Notes under the pieces: generated by a model
The model's database searches: none
Told to the model about the DNA's origin: nothing
The model's input: the letters and a program-made list of their open reading frames with translations, nothing else
Translations under genes and position numbers: made by a program
Part shown: positions 7,730-16,570 of the stretch, piece after piece
How positions within the stretch are numbered: position 1 is the first letter of the stretch
Layout: each line of letters begins with the position of its first letter
From: Treponema sp.
Lineage (GTDB): Bacteria > Spirochaetota > Spirochaetia > Treponematales > Breznakiellaceae
NCBI GenBank assembly: GCA_031263265.1
Contig: JAISGE010000080.1
Coordinates: 1 to 31,284 of the forward strand
DNA length: 31,284 nucleotides
Direction of reading: 5' to 3'

Positions 7730-8398
7730 GCGTTCGGTAATCGCGATGGCCAGCTCTACTTCGGATATGCTGACACCAAGCCGTGCGGCGATCAAACTGG
7801 AGGAAAGACCGGCCTTGGATAATTCCGCCACTTGTTCCGCAAAGGGAAGGGGCTTTGGCTCTATTTCCCGGGGAGCCAGCACAATACGGGGCCCTGCTGA
7901 GTCCCGTTTAAGGGGGATAGGCGTACTATCCACGGGAGTGGTGAAGCCCACCACGGCAGGGATTTCCTTTTCGAAAGCCTCTGGTTTTTGGGAATCTGCT
8001 TCTGCGCCGGTCTTGGGAGTAGAGCCGGAAAAAAGATCATAGGCTTTGGGAAAAGGCTGAATAACTGCAGAAACAGGGTTGGTAATGCCGCGCTTTCTCC
8101 CTAATTCAGCATAGACTTCTTCCTGGAATTGCCGCCGGTCCACTTCCCGGATGTGGACACTAATACGCTTATCCACGTCTTCTAAAAGGGCACGAAGGGT
8201 TTTTATCCGCTCTTCCACTAAAAGCGCATCCTTATCAGTGGCTGCGTCAATTTCGGCAATCAATTTATACACCTCTTCCCGGAATTCAGCCAAAATCCGC
8301 TCCGGCCCTGTCCGACGCTTCAGATAGGCCCTACAGTATACAAAAAAGAAAACGCATGCTATAAGACTCGCTGCGGAAAGCATAATAGACACATTCAT
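7724..8398 (-). CDS. membrane-anchored coiled-coil protein with C-terminal helix-turn-helix, DUF6115-like; last gene of flagellar operon
   Basis: The product of 224 residues has one N-terminal membrane helix (about residues 5-22), a charged coiled-coil region (about 30-105), a Pro-rich low-complexity linker, and a C-terminal segment that reads as a helix-turn-helix (AEQVAELSKAGLSSSLIAAR followed by LGVSISEVELAI). This resembles DUF6115 proteins that sit downstream of fliA and DUF342 genes in other flagellated bacteria; I recall that layout but have not checked it. AAGGTGG precedes the ATG. It is the last gene of the minus-strand operon and ends inside the 3' end of pyrH. The function is unknown, and a cytoplasmic adaptor or regulator tied to the inner membrane is a guess. 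Confidence 0.78.
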   Translation of the reverse strand: MNVSIMLSAASLIACVFFFVYCRAYLKRRTGPERILAEFREEVYKLIAEIDAATDKDALLVEERIKTLRALLEDVDKRISVHIREVDRRQFQEEVYAELGRKRGITNPVSAVIQPFPKAYDLFSGSTPKTGAEADSQKPEAFEKEIPAVVGFTTPVDSTPIPLKRDSAGPRIVLAPREIEPKPLPFAEQVAELSKAGLSSSLIAARLGVSISEVELAIAITERS

Positions 8399-8431
8399 AC
8401 AACCACCTTGGCCCTCACCACAAGAAGGAAC

Positions 8432-8767
8432 CTACCCATTTATATCGACGTTTTTTCCTAAAGCTGGATCTCGTATGATGGAAACAACGGTGTCTGCAGC
8501 ACGCTCGGTATGTTCCCCGGCTTCCTCCTTACGGGCCTCATCTTCTTCGGATTGGTTACGGGCATTACGATCTTGCACCCCCTCAGTACCTTCGCCGGTA
8601 TTCTGGGTTTCATTTACCGATTGGATTTGTGCTTCCACTTTTTTTTGGATTTGAATACCCTGCAAGGCTTGTTGGATAGCAAAACCCTCTCGTTGCGATG
8701 CCTGAATTTTACCAACTTTATCAAGCTGGCTGAACATAGTCTGCAGATCAATTGGTTGTATAGCCAT
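8432..8767 (-). CDS. small hydrophilic protein of unknown function in the flagellar operon
   Basis: I do not recognise a named family. From the ATG at 8767 (GAGGT just upstream) the product has 111 residues: an amphipathic N-terminal helix (MAIQPIDLQTMFSQLDKVGK), a Gln-rich helical stretch, a highly charged Glu/Arg middle that is probably disordered, and a short ordered-looking C-terminus (SIIRDPALGKNVDING). The frame also allows an ATG at 8803, but the internal one has the better ribosome site. It overlaps the 3' end of the DUF342 gene by 20 bases, which implies coupled translation. Its position between fapA and the DUF6115-like gene suggests a flagellar accessory role. Confidence 0.75.
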   Translation of the reverse strand: MAIQPIDLQTMFSQLDKVGKIQASQREGFAIQQALQGIQIQKKVEAQIQSVNETQNTGEGTEGVQDRNARNQSEEDEARKEEAGEHTERAADTVVSIIRDPALGKNVDING

Positions 8768-10715
8768 CAGGACCTCGCTTTGCCTCTTCATCGGGTTCTT
8801 CATATTTAGTCACCCGTATGAGATCGTTTTCAAGAATAAACGTAGTAGCCCTATATTCATTTTTTACATTTTCAACCACATCCCGGATGATGACTTTAAC
8901 CCCCGGAAGGATCTTATCCGATGCAGAGACCCGTCCCCGAATCTTGACCCCATTAATCAGTTCTTGTATCGTACCGATCTTTTCTTCTATTTCCTTCATT
9001 TCAGCCAACAAGGTCCTATGCCGTTCCATAAGTTCCTGCATCTGAATCTCTTTATCCTCAGGAAGGGATTTGCGTTGTTGTAAAATATTGTTCAAGGTCT
9101 GAAAATCAAGTTTAATGACATCAATTTCTTTTTCTATGATTCCTTTATGCGCAATAAGGGTATCGAATTCTTTCTTACTCTTGGGATCAACACCAACTTC
9201 ACAGATGGTTTCCGTACCACTAACCGCACTGCCAATAACCTTGGCATTAATTTCCTCAGCAGCCCGCAGGTGTCCTCCGACGATGGTGGCCCGTTTACCT
9301 TTACAGACTATCCGTTTAAACGCATCCACCCGGGAATTGATAATACCATCAGACACAATTACCATATTCCCCGCCTCAATCACCGCATTCTCAATAAACC
9401 GTGCATAGACGGACTTCCCGGCCTTCACGGTACCGGTATTTCGACTGGTAATACCCTTTTGGACGATAATATCCCCTTCCGCTTCCAGATCCGCCATTTC
9501 AACAGACCCTTTAACTTCGATATTTCCCTGGGCTTTGACTGAAAAGCCATCCTCGACATTACCGGTTATAATCACCGTACCCAGGAAAATAATATTCCCT
9601 GTTTTAAGGTTCACATTACCCTGAACTGTGTATACCGGTTCAACACTGATCAACCCTGATGTCAGCATAACTTGCCCATTGATATCTGAAATAACGGTGG
9701 CTCTATCTTCACCGAGATGGACATTGTTCCCCAGAGGAATCTCAATATCATTACCCGGTTTAGCGGGAAGATACCCTCCAGTCACGGTCCTACCCACGGC
9801 CCCTTCTTCAGGGGGGATTTTTTTTGCTAAGGGCTGGTCTTTAACCACATTCTGAATCGTGTTAATTTCCCTGAAATCAACCCTTCCGTCAGCTCCCTCA
9901 TGGATCGGAGCACGCTTCTGAGTGGTCGTCTTAAAAAGGTATTCTATGTATGCGTCCCGGCCGTTTACTGCCGGAGTACCCTCAGCCGCTACCACAGGCA
10001 CTCGATAGCTCGGACGGTCCAGGAAATTCTGCAAGAAATCTTCCTTGATGCCGTATACCACCCGGTTATCCTTCAAAACATTGATGATCGTCTCAAAAGC
10101 AAGATCAATTCCTCCAGGTCCAGGGGGCATCAGGGTAATCAATGCCTTCATGTCTTGATCGGTAACGCTCACCGAAACGATACTATCGTTGGTGTATTTA
10201 CGAATGAAACTACCGACCCGTACATATACACCCTTTGCCTCATTGACCACGGTACTAACCAAGTCCTCGTCAATTTCTATGACTCCCTTGGCACTGAGAG
10301 CCCTCATAGCCTCTCCTTTAGTTACCCGTTTCCCTTTCATCACCGGAGCTATCACCTTGAGATTGGCCCCATCGTCATCCAGGTGCACAAAAACGTCCCC
10401 GTTTTTATCCACAATCACCGGAGTGGCAGTCTCTGTATCGGTATTTGCTAAAACTGAAGTCACCGCCACCTGTTGTTGTGCAAGCAACCGTGGGTAGGAT
10501 CGGATTTTCCAATCTTTCTTTCCAACCCCTAAAAAACCAGGCCCCCCTTTTTCGGTAATTTCATATTCAATCCGTTTAATCGGAAGATTAAGTAAGGTAG
10601 CTGCTTCTGCAAGCGCTCCTTCTAGGGTAGGCCCTTCGGTATCAACCGTATGTATGGCCCTATCCTGATCCAAACGACGTTTCATAAACGCTTGAAGCTG
10701 GACAAAATCAACCAT
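8748..10715 (-). CDS. DUF342/FapA-family flagellar-associated protein with N-terminal Jag-like domain
   Basis: A 655-residue cytoplasmic protein. Residues 1-75 contain a Jag-N-like fold (AAATLLNLPIKRIEYEITEK followed by GGPGFLGVGKKDWKI). The following part is the DUF342/FapA body, with repeated short Gly/Val strands around residues 310-470 (GNVNLKTGNIIFLGTVIITG and similar) that suggest a beta-helix. The C-terminal 150 residues form a long coiled coil (about 505-590) and a small beta domain ending in DLIRVTKYEEP. FapA-type genes are often found in flagellar operons of spirochaetes and clostridia, but the molecular role is not settled. AAGGAG precedes the ATG, and the gene lies 21 bases after fliA. 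Its end overlaps the next gene. Confidence 0.88.
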   Translation of the reverse strand: MVDFVQLQAFMKRRLDQDRAIHTVDTEGPTLEGALAEAATLLNLPIKRIEYEITEKGGPGFLGVGKKDWKIRSYPRLLAQQQVAVTSVLANTDTETATPVIVDKNGDVFVHLDDDGANLKVIAPVMKGKRVTKGEAMRALSAKGVIEIDEDLVSTVVNEAKGVYVRVGSFIRKYTNDSIVSVSVTDQDMKALITLMPPGPGGIDLAFETIINVLKDNRVVYGIKEDFLQNFLDRPSYRVPVVAAEGTPAVNGRDAYIEYLFKTTTQKRAPIHEGADGRVDFREINTIQNVVKDQPLAKKIPPEEGAVGRTVTGGYLPAKPGNDIEIPLGNNVHLGEDRATVISDINGQVMLTSGLISVEPVYTVQGNVNLKTGNIIFLGTVIITGNVEDGFSVKAQGNIEVKGSVEMADLEAEGDIIVQKGITSRNTGTVKAGKSVYARFIENAVIEAGNMVIVSDGIINSRVDAFKRIVCKGKRATIVGGHLRAAEEINAKVIGSAVSGTETICEVGVDPKSKKEFDTLIAHKGIIEKEIDVIKLDFQTLNNILQQRKSLPEDKEIQMQELMERHRTLLAEMKEIEEKIGTIQELINGVKIRGRVSASDKILPGVKVIIRDVVENVKNEYRATTFILENDLIRVTKYEEPDEEAKRGPDGYTTN

Positions 10716-10736
10716 ATTTTCTCCTTTCCCTCCCTG

Positions 10737-11525
10737 TTATACAATCCCCTTACGAATATTCGTTAATTTTGACCGAAGCCTGAGTATTGCCTTGGTATGC
10801 AATTGAGATACCCGGGATTCGGTTACTTCCAGTACCTGACCTATCTCTTTGAGGGTCAGATCCTCATAGTAATACAAAACTAAAATTTTCTTTTCTTTAT
10901 CCGGCAATTCATTAATATGCTCTACAATGACCCGGCGGATCTCATCTTTCTCTACAATCACATCAGGATTGAGACTGACCGGAGCCTCAATACTATCCCC
11001 AATAGAAACTTTATCGTTTTCATCCCCTGAAAACCACACATCATTAAGGGAAAGAACCGAAGTACCGGATATCTTCATCATGGTTTTAAGATATTCACCT
11101 TCGTCCATCCCCAAGGAGCCGGCAATCTCATGATCAGTAGCGGTTCTGCCAAGCTGAGCTTCAAGGGATCCTATGGCTTCCTCAACTTCCCGGGTCTTCT
11201 GCCGTACTGACCGGGGAACCCAATCAATGGAACGGAGTTCATCAAAGATAGCCCCCCGGATGCGGGTTACCGCATAGGTTTTAAACTTAACCCCCTTATC
11301 AGGATCAAATTTATCAATAGCATCCAAAAGCCCAAATGTTCCATAACCTACCAGGTCATCAAACTCCACATTATGCGGCATACCAATTGCGACTTTACCC
11401 GCTACATACTTCACCAAAGGGGCGTATTGTTTAATAAAATGTTCCCGAATCTTTGAATCCCGGCCTCGGCGGTATTCCACCCAAAGTTCATTTTCTTTTC
11501 TTTGTTCCAGGGGGACATTCCCCAT
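10737..11525 (-). CDS. fliA: flagellar sigma factor sigma28 (FliA/WhiG type)
   Basis: A 262-residue sigma factor of the FliA/WhiG/SigD group. Region 2 shows VEFDDLVGYGTFGLLDAIDK and FKTYAVTRIRGAIFDELRS, and the FliA hallmark DWVPRSVRQK follows at residues 101-110. Region 3 (DHEIAGSLGMDEGEY) and region 4 (ELPDKEKKILVLYYYEDLTL, EIGQVLEVTESRVSQLHTKA) are complete. It directs RNA polymerase to late flagellar genes such as flagellins. It is encoded near the end of the operon, 11 bases after the unknown membrane protein. A sigma28-like promoter lies at the head of the same operon (29198-29224), which would allow self-amplification. No FlgM is visible in the window. Confidence 0.95.
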   Translation of the reverse strand: MGNVPLEQRKENELWVEYRRGRDSKIREHFIKQYAPLVKYVAGKVAIGMPHNVEFDDLVGYGTFGLLDAIDKFDPDKGVKFKTYAVTRIRGAIFDELRSIDWVPRSVRQKTREVEEAIGSLEAQLGRTATDHEIAGSLGMDEGEYLKTMMKISGTSVLSLNDVWFSGDENDKVSIGDSIEAPVSLNPDVIVEKDEIRRVIVEHINELPDKEKKILVLYYYEDLTLKEIGQVLEVTESRVSQLHTKAILRLRSKLTNIRKGIV

Positions 11526-11536
11526 AGCCTATCCCC

Positions 11537-12163
11537 TTATTCTTGTTTTAATATGGTCTGTATAGCAGATGCCATTTTTAGCGGATCAAGATTTTTTTTA
11601 CTATACGACCGATTCGTATCCCGTGCGCTGCTTGAAGGTTTTGCCAGGACATTGTCTGGAATAGAGGTATCGGTCGAGAAAAAAGGATCCGCTCCCCCGT
11701 CCGTTCCTTGGGTAACCGCCTTCGACAAGGGCGCATCGGGCACAAAACCAGAGGGATCTCCTTCAACCCCTTCCTTCTGAGTATAGTCTTTTTCGCGAAG
11801 CTGATCCAGAGTTCCCACATCATCGGCAAACGAACCGGTTTGGTGTGCCGGGTATTCCCGTTCAGAGGGTTCAGAGACTTGGAATAAATCAGTTTTTTCC
11901 CCATCTTCTACCGAAATATCTACTCGTGAACCAGGGGCATCTTTGGCTCCCGATGATGCGCTGGGGTTAAGCAACTCCGGTAAAAAAGTACCGATAAGCC
12001 GCTGGAAAACCTCCATAAAGACAAAAAAGATCGCTCCAAAACTAAGAGCACGGATAAGCACAATAAGAAAACTACCGCCGCTGATGATCCCGACGATAAG
12101 GGATAGTATAAACCCGATCCCTCCAACAATACCATTTACTTTTATCGTTTTTTCCAAAAGCAT
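11537..12163 (-). CDS. two-helix membrane protein with long acidic tail, between flhG and fliA
   Basis: I do not recognise a family. From the ATG at 12163 (AGGTGG about 9 bases upstream) the product has 208 residues. Two closely spaced membrane helices occupy about residues 11-28 and 31-51, followed by a roughly 140-residue hydrophilic tail rich in Asp, Glu, Ser and Pro that is probably disordered. The tail ends in a short helix-like motif, LDPLKMASAIQTILKQE. The frame continues upstream to 12229 and overlaps the end of flhG, but those residues are not hydrophobic and lack a good ribosome site. The position between flhG and fliA suggests a link to flagellar placement or gene control. Confidence 0.78.
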   Translation of the reverse strand: MLLEKTIKVNGIVGGIGFILSLIVGIISGGSFLIVLIRALSFGAIFFVFMEVFQRLIGTFLPELLNPSASSGAKDAPGSRVDISVEDGEKTDLFQVSEPSEREYPAHQTGSFADDVGTLDQLREKDYTQKEGVEGDPSGFVPDAPLSKAVTQGTDGGADPFFSTDTSIPDNVLAKPSSSARDTNRSYSKKNLDPLKMASAIQTILKQE

Positions 12164-12215
12164 CTTGGTAATCCACCTTTCTATTGCAATTCCGGGGCAT
12201 ATATTCCCCATACTC

Positions 12216-13109
12216 CTATGCCCGTCCAAAAAGACGTCGAATCATGGCGGCGAAACCGTCGTGCTCTCCCCGGACTTCATGCTTTTCCATACGTTCTGCG
12301 ATATGCTGAATACAGAGCGAAGCCTTACACTTAGCATCAAGCACCATGAACGGCTTCTGCCGCACCACCGCATGGGAAACCATCGTATCATCGTAGATAA
12401 ACCCCAAATAATCAATCCGAATGTTTAAGAATTGACCGGCAATATGGGTCATCCGATCAGCTACCCTCTTTGCCTCAACCACACTTTTTACCCGGTTCAC
12501 CACAAGCTTAAGCCCCATCGTAAGGCTTTCATATTCAGTGGCGATTATCTTGGTGATCCCATAGGCATCGGTAATGGCGGTAGGCTCCGGAGTCGCGATG
12601 ATCACCGCATCATCTGCAGCAGCGATAAAATCAAGCACATTACTGGAAACCCCTGCACTGGTATCAATAATAATAATATCCGCATCGGAAAGGGAATCCA
12701 GTTCAGAGATGAAATACTGCCGCTCATCTTCGGTAAGATTAGCGATCTTGGAAAGCCCTGAAGCGCCGGCAACAATGGAAATACCGTAATCAGTTTCCCA
12801 AAGGATTTCCTTCATGGTCTTTTGCTTACGCATCACATGGTACAAGTTAAACTTCGGGATCGTGTTGAGCATGACATTAACATTGGCAAGCCCCAAATCC
12901 GCATCCATGACCACCACTTTCTTCCCCATCCGGGCATAGGCTAAGGCCAAATTAACAGATATACTGGTTTTTCCCACGCCTCCCTTACCGCTGGTAATCG
13001 TGATGATCCGGGTTTTCTTGACTTCCTTAGGCTGCACCAATTTGGGTTTCTCCTGGAAGTCACTTTTTTTACGCATGATTTCCCGTAGTTTCTCAGCCTG
13101 ATCTTCCAT
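12216..13109 (-). CDS. flhG: FlhG/FleN (YlxH) MinD-like ATPase, flagellar number regulator
   Basis: A ParA/MinD-family ATPase. It has a deviant Walker A motif with the signature lysine (SGKGGVGKTS, near residue 42 from this start), VVVMDADLGLANVN and the Walker B stretch ADIIIIDTSAGVS. FlhG partners with FlhF and, in bacteria studied so far, limits flagellar number and placement, and it can bind the switch proteins FliM/FliN(Y). I place the start at the ATG at 13109 because GGAGGT lies 5 bases before it and spans the end of flhF. An ATG at 13121, overlapping flhF, has no ribosome site of its own. The C-terminal membrane-targeting helix seems present (VRGEHDGFAAMIRRLFGRA). Confidence 0.93.
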   Translation of the reverse strand: MEDQAEKLREIMRKKSDFQEKPKLVQPKEVKKTRIITITSGKGGVGKTSISVNLALAYARMGKKVVVMDADLGLANVNVMLNTIPKFNLYHVMRKQKTMKEILWETDYGISIVAGASGLSKIANLTEDERQYFISELDSLSDADIIIIDTSAGVSSNVLDFIAAADDAVIIATPEPTAITDAYGITKIIATEYESLTMGLKLVVNRVKSVVEAKRVADRMTHIAGQFLNIRIDYLGFIYDDTMVSHAVVRQKPFMVLDAKCKASLCIQHIAERMEKHEVRGEHDGFAAMIRRLFGRA

Positions 13110-13111
13110 AG

Positions 13112-14386
13112 CTACCTCCATTGAATTTGTTCAGATTCGTCAATAGGAAAAAGCCGTTCGATTTTTGCTCTATTAACCTGGAAACCCTCAAGATTGATAA
13201 GAAACCGAACCACCGTAGCCTTCTGTATATTGCTGGGCACCTTCTGACCATCGGTAATATAGGAAACGGATTTTCCCATATCCGTAAGCACACTGATCAC
13301 ATTGCCGACCCGTATGGTTTCATCCAGTTTCGTGATAATCACCGATCGGTAATTGAACGGCTCAAACTGCCTGATGATTTCCTTGAGATCACTGGATTTT
13401 GTGGTCGCTGCCACGGCCAGATACAACTCTGCTTGGGTTCCGCAAGCATCCAGAAGCTGCTTCATCTTCCCCAACTGGGCGGAATCCCGGGGACTCTTCC
13501 CAATGGTATCCACCAGGATGAGATCCACTCCTTCCGAGTATTGAGCGATAGTCTTCTTGAGATCATCATAGTCTTCCACATAAGAAACCGGAAGATCCAT
13601 AATATTGCCGTACTTTTCGATCTGTTCTTTAGCGCCGATTCTAAAGGCGTCGATGGTGATCATCCGTACCGAAAGGGGACGTCTATCTGTATTCCCAATC
13701 CCAAAGATCGCGGCTAACTTCGCGATGGTCGTGGTCTTACCAACCCCGGTTGGTCCCACCAGAACCATGATACGCGGTAAACGCTGAAACTTTTCCTCTT
13801 TATAAATACTGATACTCTCTCCAATCCATTCAATAACCTTGTCCTGCACCGCCTTATAATCATTGAGCGCATCCAGAGAAAACTCCTTTTTAATACGCTC
13901 CAGAATACTATGGCTAAACCGGAGGGAAAAATCATTGTGTCCCAGCACATCCCCAATACGGCTCAGGGTAGGATGTTCTTCCGGGACTTGGGAAACGGTG
14001 CTTGTATCGATCCGTTCCTTGAGGGTTTGTACCTCTTTCAAGACCATCTGCCAGCCGCTTTCCCCTTTATTCGCCGTATTCGCGGCATCCAGGACCTTGC
14101 GTTTCTCCTCGTCAAAATCCAGGGGTGATTTCCGAACCGGTCCTGCGGGATCCGACCCTGAGCTTGGACGAGAAGCAGCAGGCTCCGTACTACCCAGATT
14201 GATGTTCTTTACCACGTTGTTTGAAGTAAACCCGCTGATTTCTACCCCATCTTTGGCGAAAAACCCTAAAAATCCTCCCATGCGAATACTCTTATGGTTC
14301 AGTATAGAAAAACGCTCTCCATACTTCATCCGAATCTTATTAAGGCATTCAGTGTAGGTCAAGGCTTGTTCAGTAAAATATTCCAT
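13112..14386 (-). CDS. flhF: FlhF, SRP-type GTPase for flagellar placement
   Basis: FlhF is a signal-recognition-particle family GTPase that sets the site of flagellar assembly at the cell pole, with FlhG as its activator. The N-terminal B domain (residues 1-60) starts with a YTECLNKIRMKYG helix. A linker follows, then the N domain (about 150-205) and the G domain with P-loop GPTGVGKTT (211-219), a G3 element DTIGKSP (293-299, where SRP GTPases usually have DTAGR) and TKLDE (352-356). At 424 residues the length is normal. It lies 18 bases downstream of flhA. Spirochaetes use subpolar periplasmic flagella, so correct placement is essential to cell shape and motility. Confidence 0.95.
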   Translation of the reverse strand: MEYFTEQALTYTECLNKIRMKYGERFSILNHKSIRMGGFLGFFAKDGVEISGFTSNNVVKNINLGSTEPAASRPSSGSDPAGPVRKSPLDFDEEKRKVLDAANTANKGESGWQMVLKEVQTLKERIDTSTVSQVPEEHPTLSRIGDVLGHNDFSLRFSHSILERIKKEFSLDALNDYKAVQDKVIEWIGESISIYKEEKFQRLPRIMVLVGPTGVGKTTTIAKLAAIFGIGNTDRRPLSVRMITIDAFRIGAKEQIEKYGNIMDLPVSYVEDYDDLKKTIAQYSEGVDLILVDTIGKSPRDSAQLGKMKQLLDACGTQAELYLAVAATTKSSDLKEIIRQFEPFNYRSVIITKLDETIRVGNVISVLTDMGKSVSYITDGQKVPSNIQKATVVRFLINLEGFQVNRAKIERLFPIDESEQIQWR

Positions 14387-14404
14387 TTCTCTTCTGTTTG
14401 CTCC

Positions 14405-16522
14405 TTAATGGTCCAGCCTTATGACCCCTACCGATTCTAAGGTAACATCCGCTACGATCTCGGGCACTGAGAGCACGACCAACTCCGGGAGATCTCGGTC
14501 GGTAGAAGACTTGACCAAGTACCGAGCAGATTCTGAACAGACAATAATCGGGTACCATCCATGTTCTTGTACCGCTGCAACTGATCGAGTAAGCGCCTTT
14601 ATCCAGGCATTTTGAACCGCAGGATCCAAGGCCGACACGAGCCCAGAACTGGTTTCCACACGGCTGTCGATGATCTTCTGTTCCAATCCAGGATCCAAGG
14701 TGAGTACGTGGAGCACCAAGCGATCATCCGCATAGCGATGACAGATCTGCCTGCCTAGGGCCTGCCGGGCCTTTTCCGTTAGGAACCGGGTGTCCCGGGT
14801 AACCGGGGCAAAATCCGCCAAGGCTTCCAAAATGGTTACCATGTTACGAATGGAAATCTGTTCTTTGAGCAGACCCTGGAGCACTTTTTGGATTTCACCG
14901 ACATTCAATGCTTTCTGGCTCTGAGCCTCCTCTACCAGCGCCGGGTATTCCCTCCGCAGGGTATCCAGAATGGCCTGGGTTTCCTGACGACCCAAGATTT
15001 CCGAAGCATGGCGCCGGATGATCTCGGTCAAATGGGTGGCGATCATTGAGGGGGGATCTACCACGGTGTACCCAGCCCGTTCAGCCTCATCCCGCTTATC
15101 TTCGCTTACCCATAAGGCGGGAAGGCCAAAAACCGGTTCCCGGGTTTTTTCACCGACTATCTCTTCCCGTATGTTCCCGGGATTCATACAGAGATAGTAA
15201 CCAATCCGGATCGTACCCCGGCCCGTATCAACTCCCCGGATTTTGAAACAATATTCCGAGGGTTCAAGCAGCATATTATCAATGATCCGAATCTTGGGTA
15301 TGACCAGCCCCAACTCCAAGGCAGATTGTTTTCGGATCCCCTGAACCCGCTCTAACAGTTCAGCCCCCTTATCCTTATCCACCAAAGGGATGAGTCCATA
15401 GCCCAATTCAAGGGATAGGGTATCTAACGGCACTACCGGAGAGAGTTCCCCAGTATCTCCTGCCTGGGGTTTCTTAGTATCCGCAGTCTTGTGCATCATA
15501 GCATTAAAATGCACCTTTCGTTGCTGAGACTGTCCCAATTTAAAGGCAAAGAACCCTAACGCAAAAGCCATGGGAATAAGCACATACCAGGGAAAGCCCG
15601 GAAGCAAGGCAAACCCAAGCAGTACAAAAGCGCCGATCCAATAGATCCGGGCATCCCGGGAAAACTGGATCGAAATATCTTCCCCGAAAGTGCCGTTGGA
15701 AGCGGAACGGGTAACCGCAATACCCGTAGCAGTGGATACCAAGAGCGCGGGAAACTGGGAGAGCAGGCCGTCCCCTACAGAAAAGGCAATATACGTGCCT
15801 ATGGCTGCGCTGAGCGGTTCTCCATGGAGAGCCGTACCAATAATAATCCCCCCAAGGATATTAATGGCGGTTATGAATATGCCTATCTTAACATTACCGG
15901 AAACAAATTTACTGGAACCATCCATCGCGCCATAGAAATCCACTTCTTTCTGAAGCTCCTGTTTTCGGATTCGAGATTCCTCTTCCGTGATGGCTCCCGA
16001 GCTGTAAAGCCCATCAATGGCCATTTGCTTGCCTGGCAGGGCATCCAGGGCAAACCGAGCCGCCACTTCACAAATCCGCGTAGCCCCCTTGGTGATGACC
16101 ACTACTTGGACCGCGATAATGGCAATAAAAATGATGAATCCCACCACAAGGCCATCGGTCCCTCCGGAACCAACCACAAAAGTAGAAAAGGCCCGGATCA
16201 TCCGTCCGTCAAACTGCGCCCCCTTGGTGAGGATGAGCCGGGTAGAAGTGATATTTAAAGCTAACCCAAAAACCGTAACAACCAATAAAACCGTAGGAAA
16301 AACATTGAAATCCGTGGCCTTTTTAGTGTAGAGCACGATGAGAAGGATGAGCAGGGAGAGCACCAGGTTCAGGGCCATAAGGGTATCCAGCAAGACCGTG
16401 GGCAACGGTACAATGAGCATGATCACTATCATCACCACGCCGATAGCAATGAAGAAATCCCGAGAATTTCCTATGAAATTACCCGGTTTACTTGTATTAT
16501 TCTCTTGTACCCCATTAGCCAT
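14405..16522 (-). CDS. flhA: flagellar export gate protein FlhA
   Basis: FlhA is the large membrane component of the flagellar type III export gate. The first 330 residues contain about eight membrane helices with the family hallmark region GDGLLSQFPALLVSTATGIAVTR and the FHIPEP loop (RFALDALPGKQMAIDGLYSSGAIT). The remaining 370 residues are the cytoplasmic ring domain that binds chaperone-substrate complexes, including the conserved VDPPSMIATHLTEIIRRHA stretch. At 705 residues it matches the usual length. AAGGAGGG lies about 12 bases before the ATG, slightly far. It follows flhB by 48 bases and precedes flhF, the standard spirochaete order. Confidence 0.97.
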   Translation of the reverse strand: MANGVQENNTSKPGNFIGNSRDFFIAIGVVMIVIMLIVPLPTVLLDTLMALNLVLSLLILLIVLYTKKATDFNVFPTVLLVVTVFGLALNITSTRLILTKGAQFDGRMIRAFSTFVVGSGGTDGLVVGFIIFIAIIAVQVVVITKGATRICEVAARFALDALPGKQMAIDGLYSSGAITEEESRIRKQELQKEVDFYGAMDGSSKFVSGNVKIGIFITAINILGGIIIGTALHGEPLSAAIGTYIAFSVGDGLLSQFPALLVSTATGIAVTRSASNGTFGEDISIQFSRDARIYWIGAFVLLGFALLPGFPWYVLIPMAFALGFFAFKLGQSQQRKVHFNAMMHKTADTKKPQAGDTGELSPVVPLDTLSLELGYGLIPLVDKDKGAELLERVQGIRKQSALELGLVIPKIRIIDNMLLEPSEYCFKIRGVDTGRGTIRIGYYLCMNPGNIREEIVGEKTREPVFGLPALWVSEDKRDEAERAGYTVVDPPSMIATHLTEIIRRHASEILGRQETQAILDTLRREYPALVEEAQSQKALNVGEIQKVLQGLLKEQISIRNMVTILEALADFAPVTRDTRFLTEKARQALGRQICHRYADDRLVLHVLTLDPGLEQKIIDSRVETSSGLVSALDPAVQNAWIKALTRSVAAVQEHGWYPIIVCSESARYLVKSSTDRDLPELVVLSVPEIVADVTLESVGVIRLDH

Positions 16523-16570
16523 ACTGTACTTAGCCCTCCTTTTCCCTCAATCGACCTAGTCCTCTTTCCC

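Noticed and set aside
9900..10451. Long plus-strand frame of 183 codons
   Set aside because: Lies antisense within the DUF342 gene, which has coherent domains and a good start; the frame has no recognisable motif.
15824..16258. Plus-strand frame of 144 codons
   Set aside because: Antisense to the membrane part of flhA; a by-product of its codon use.
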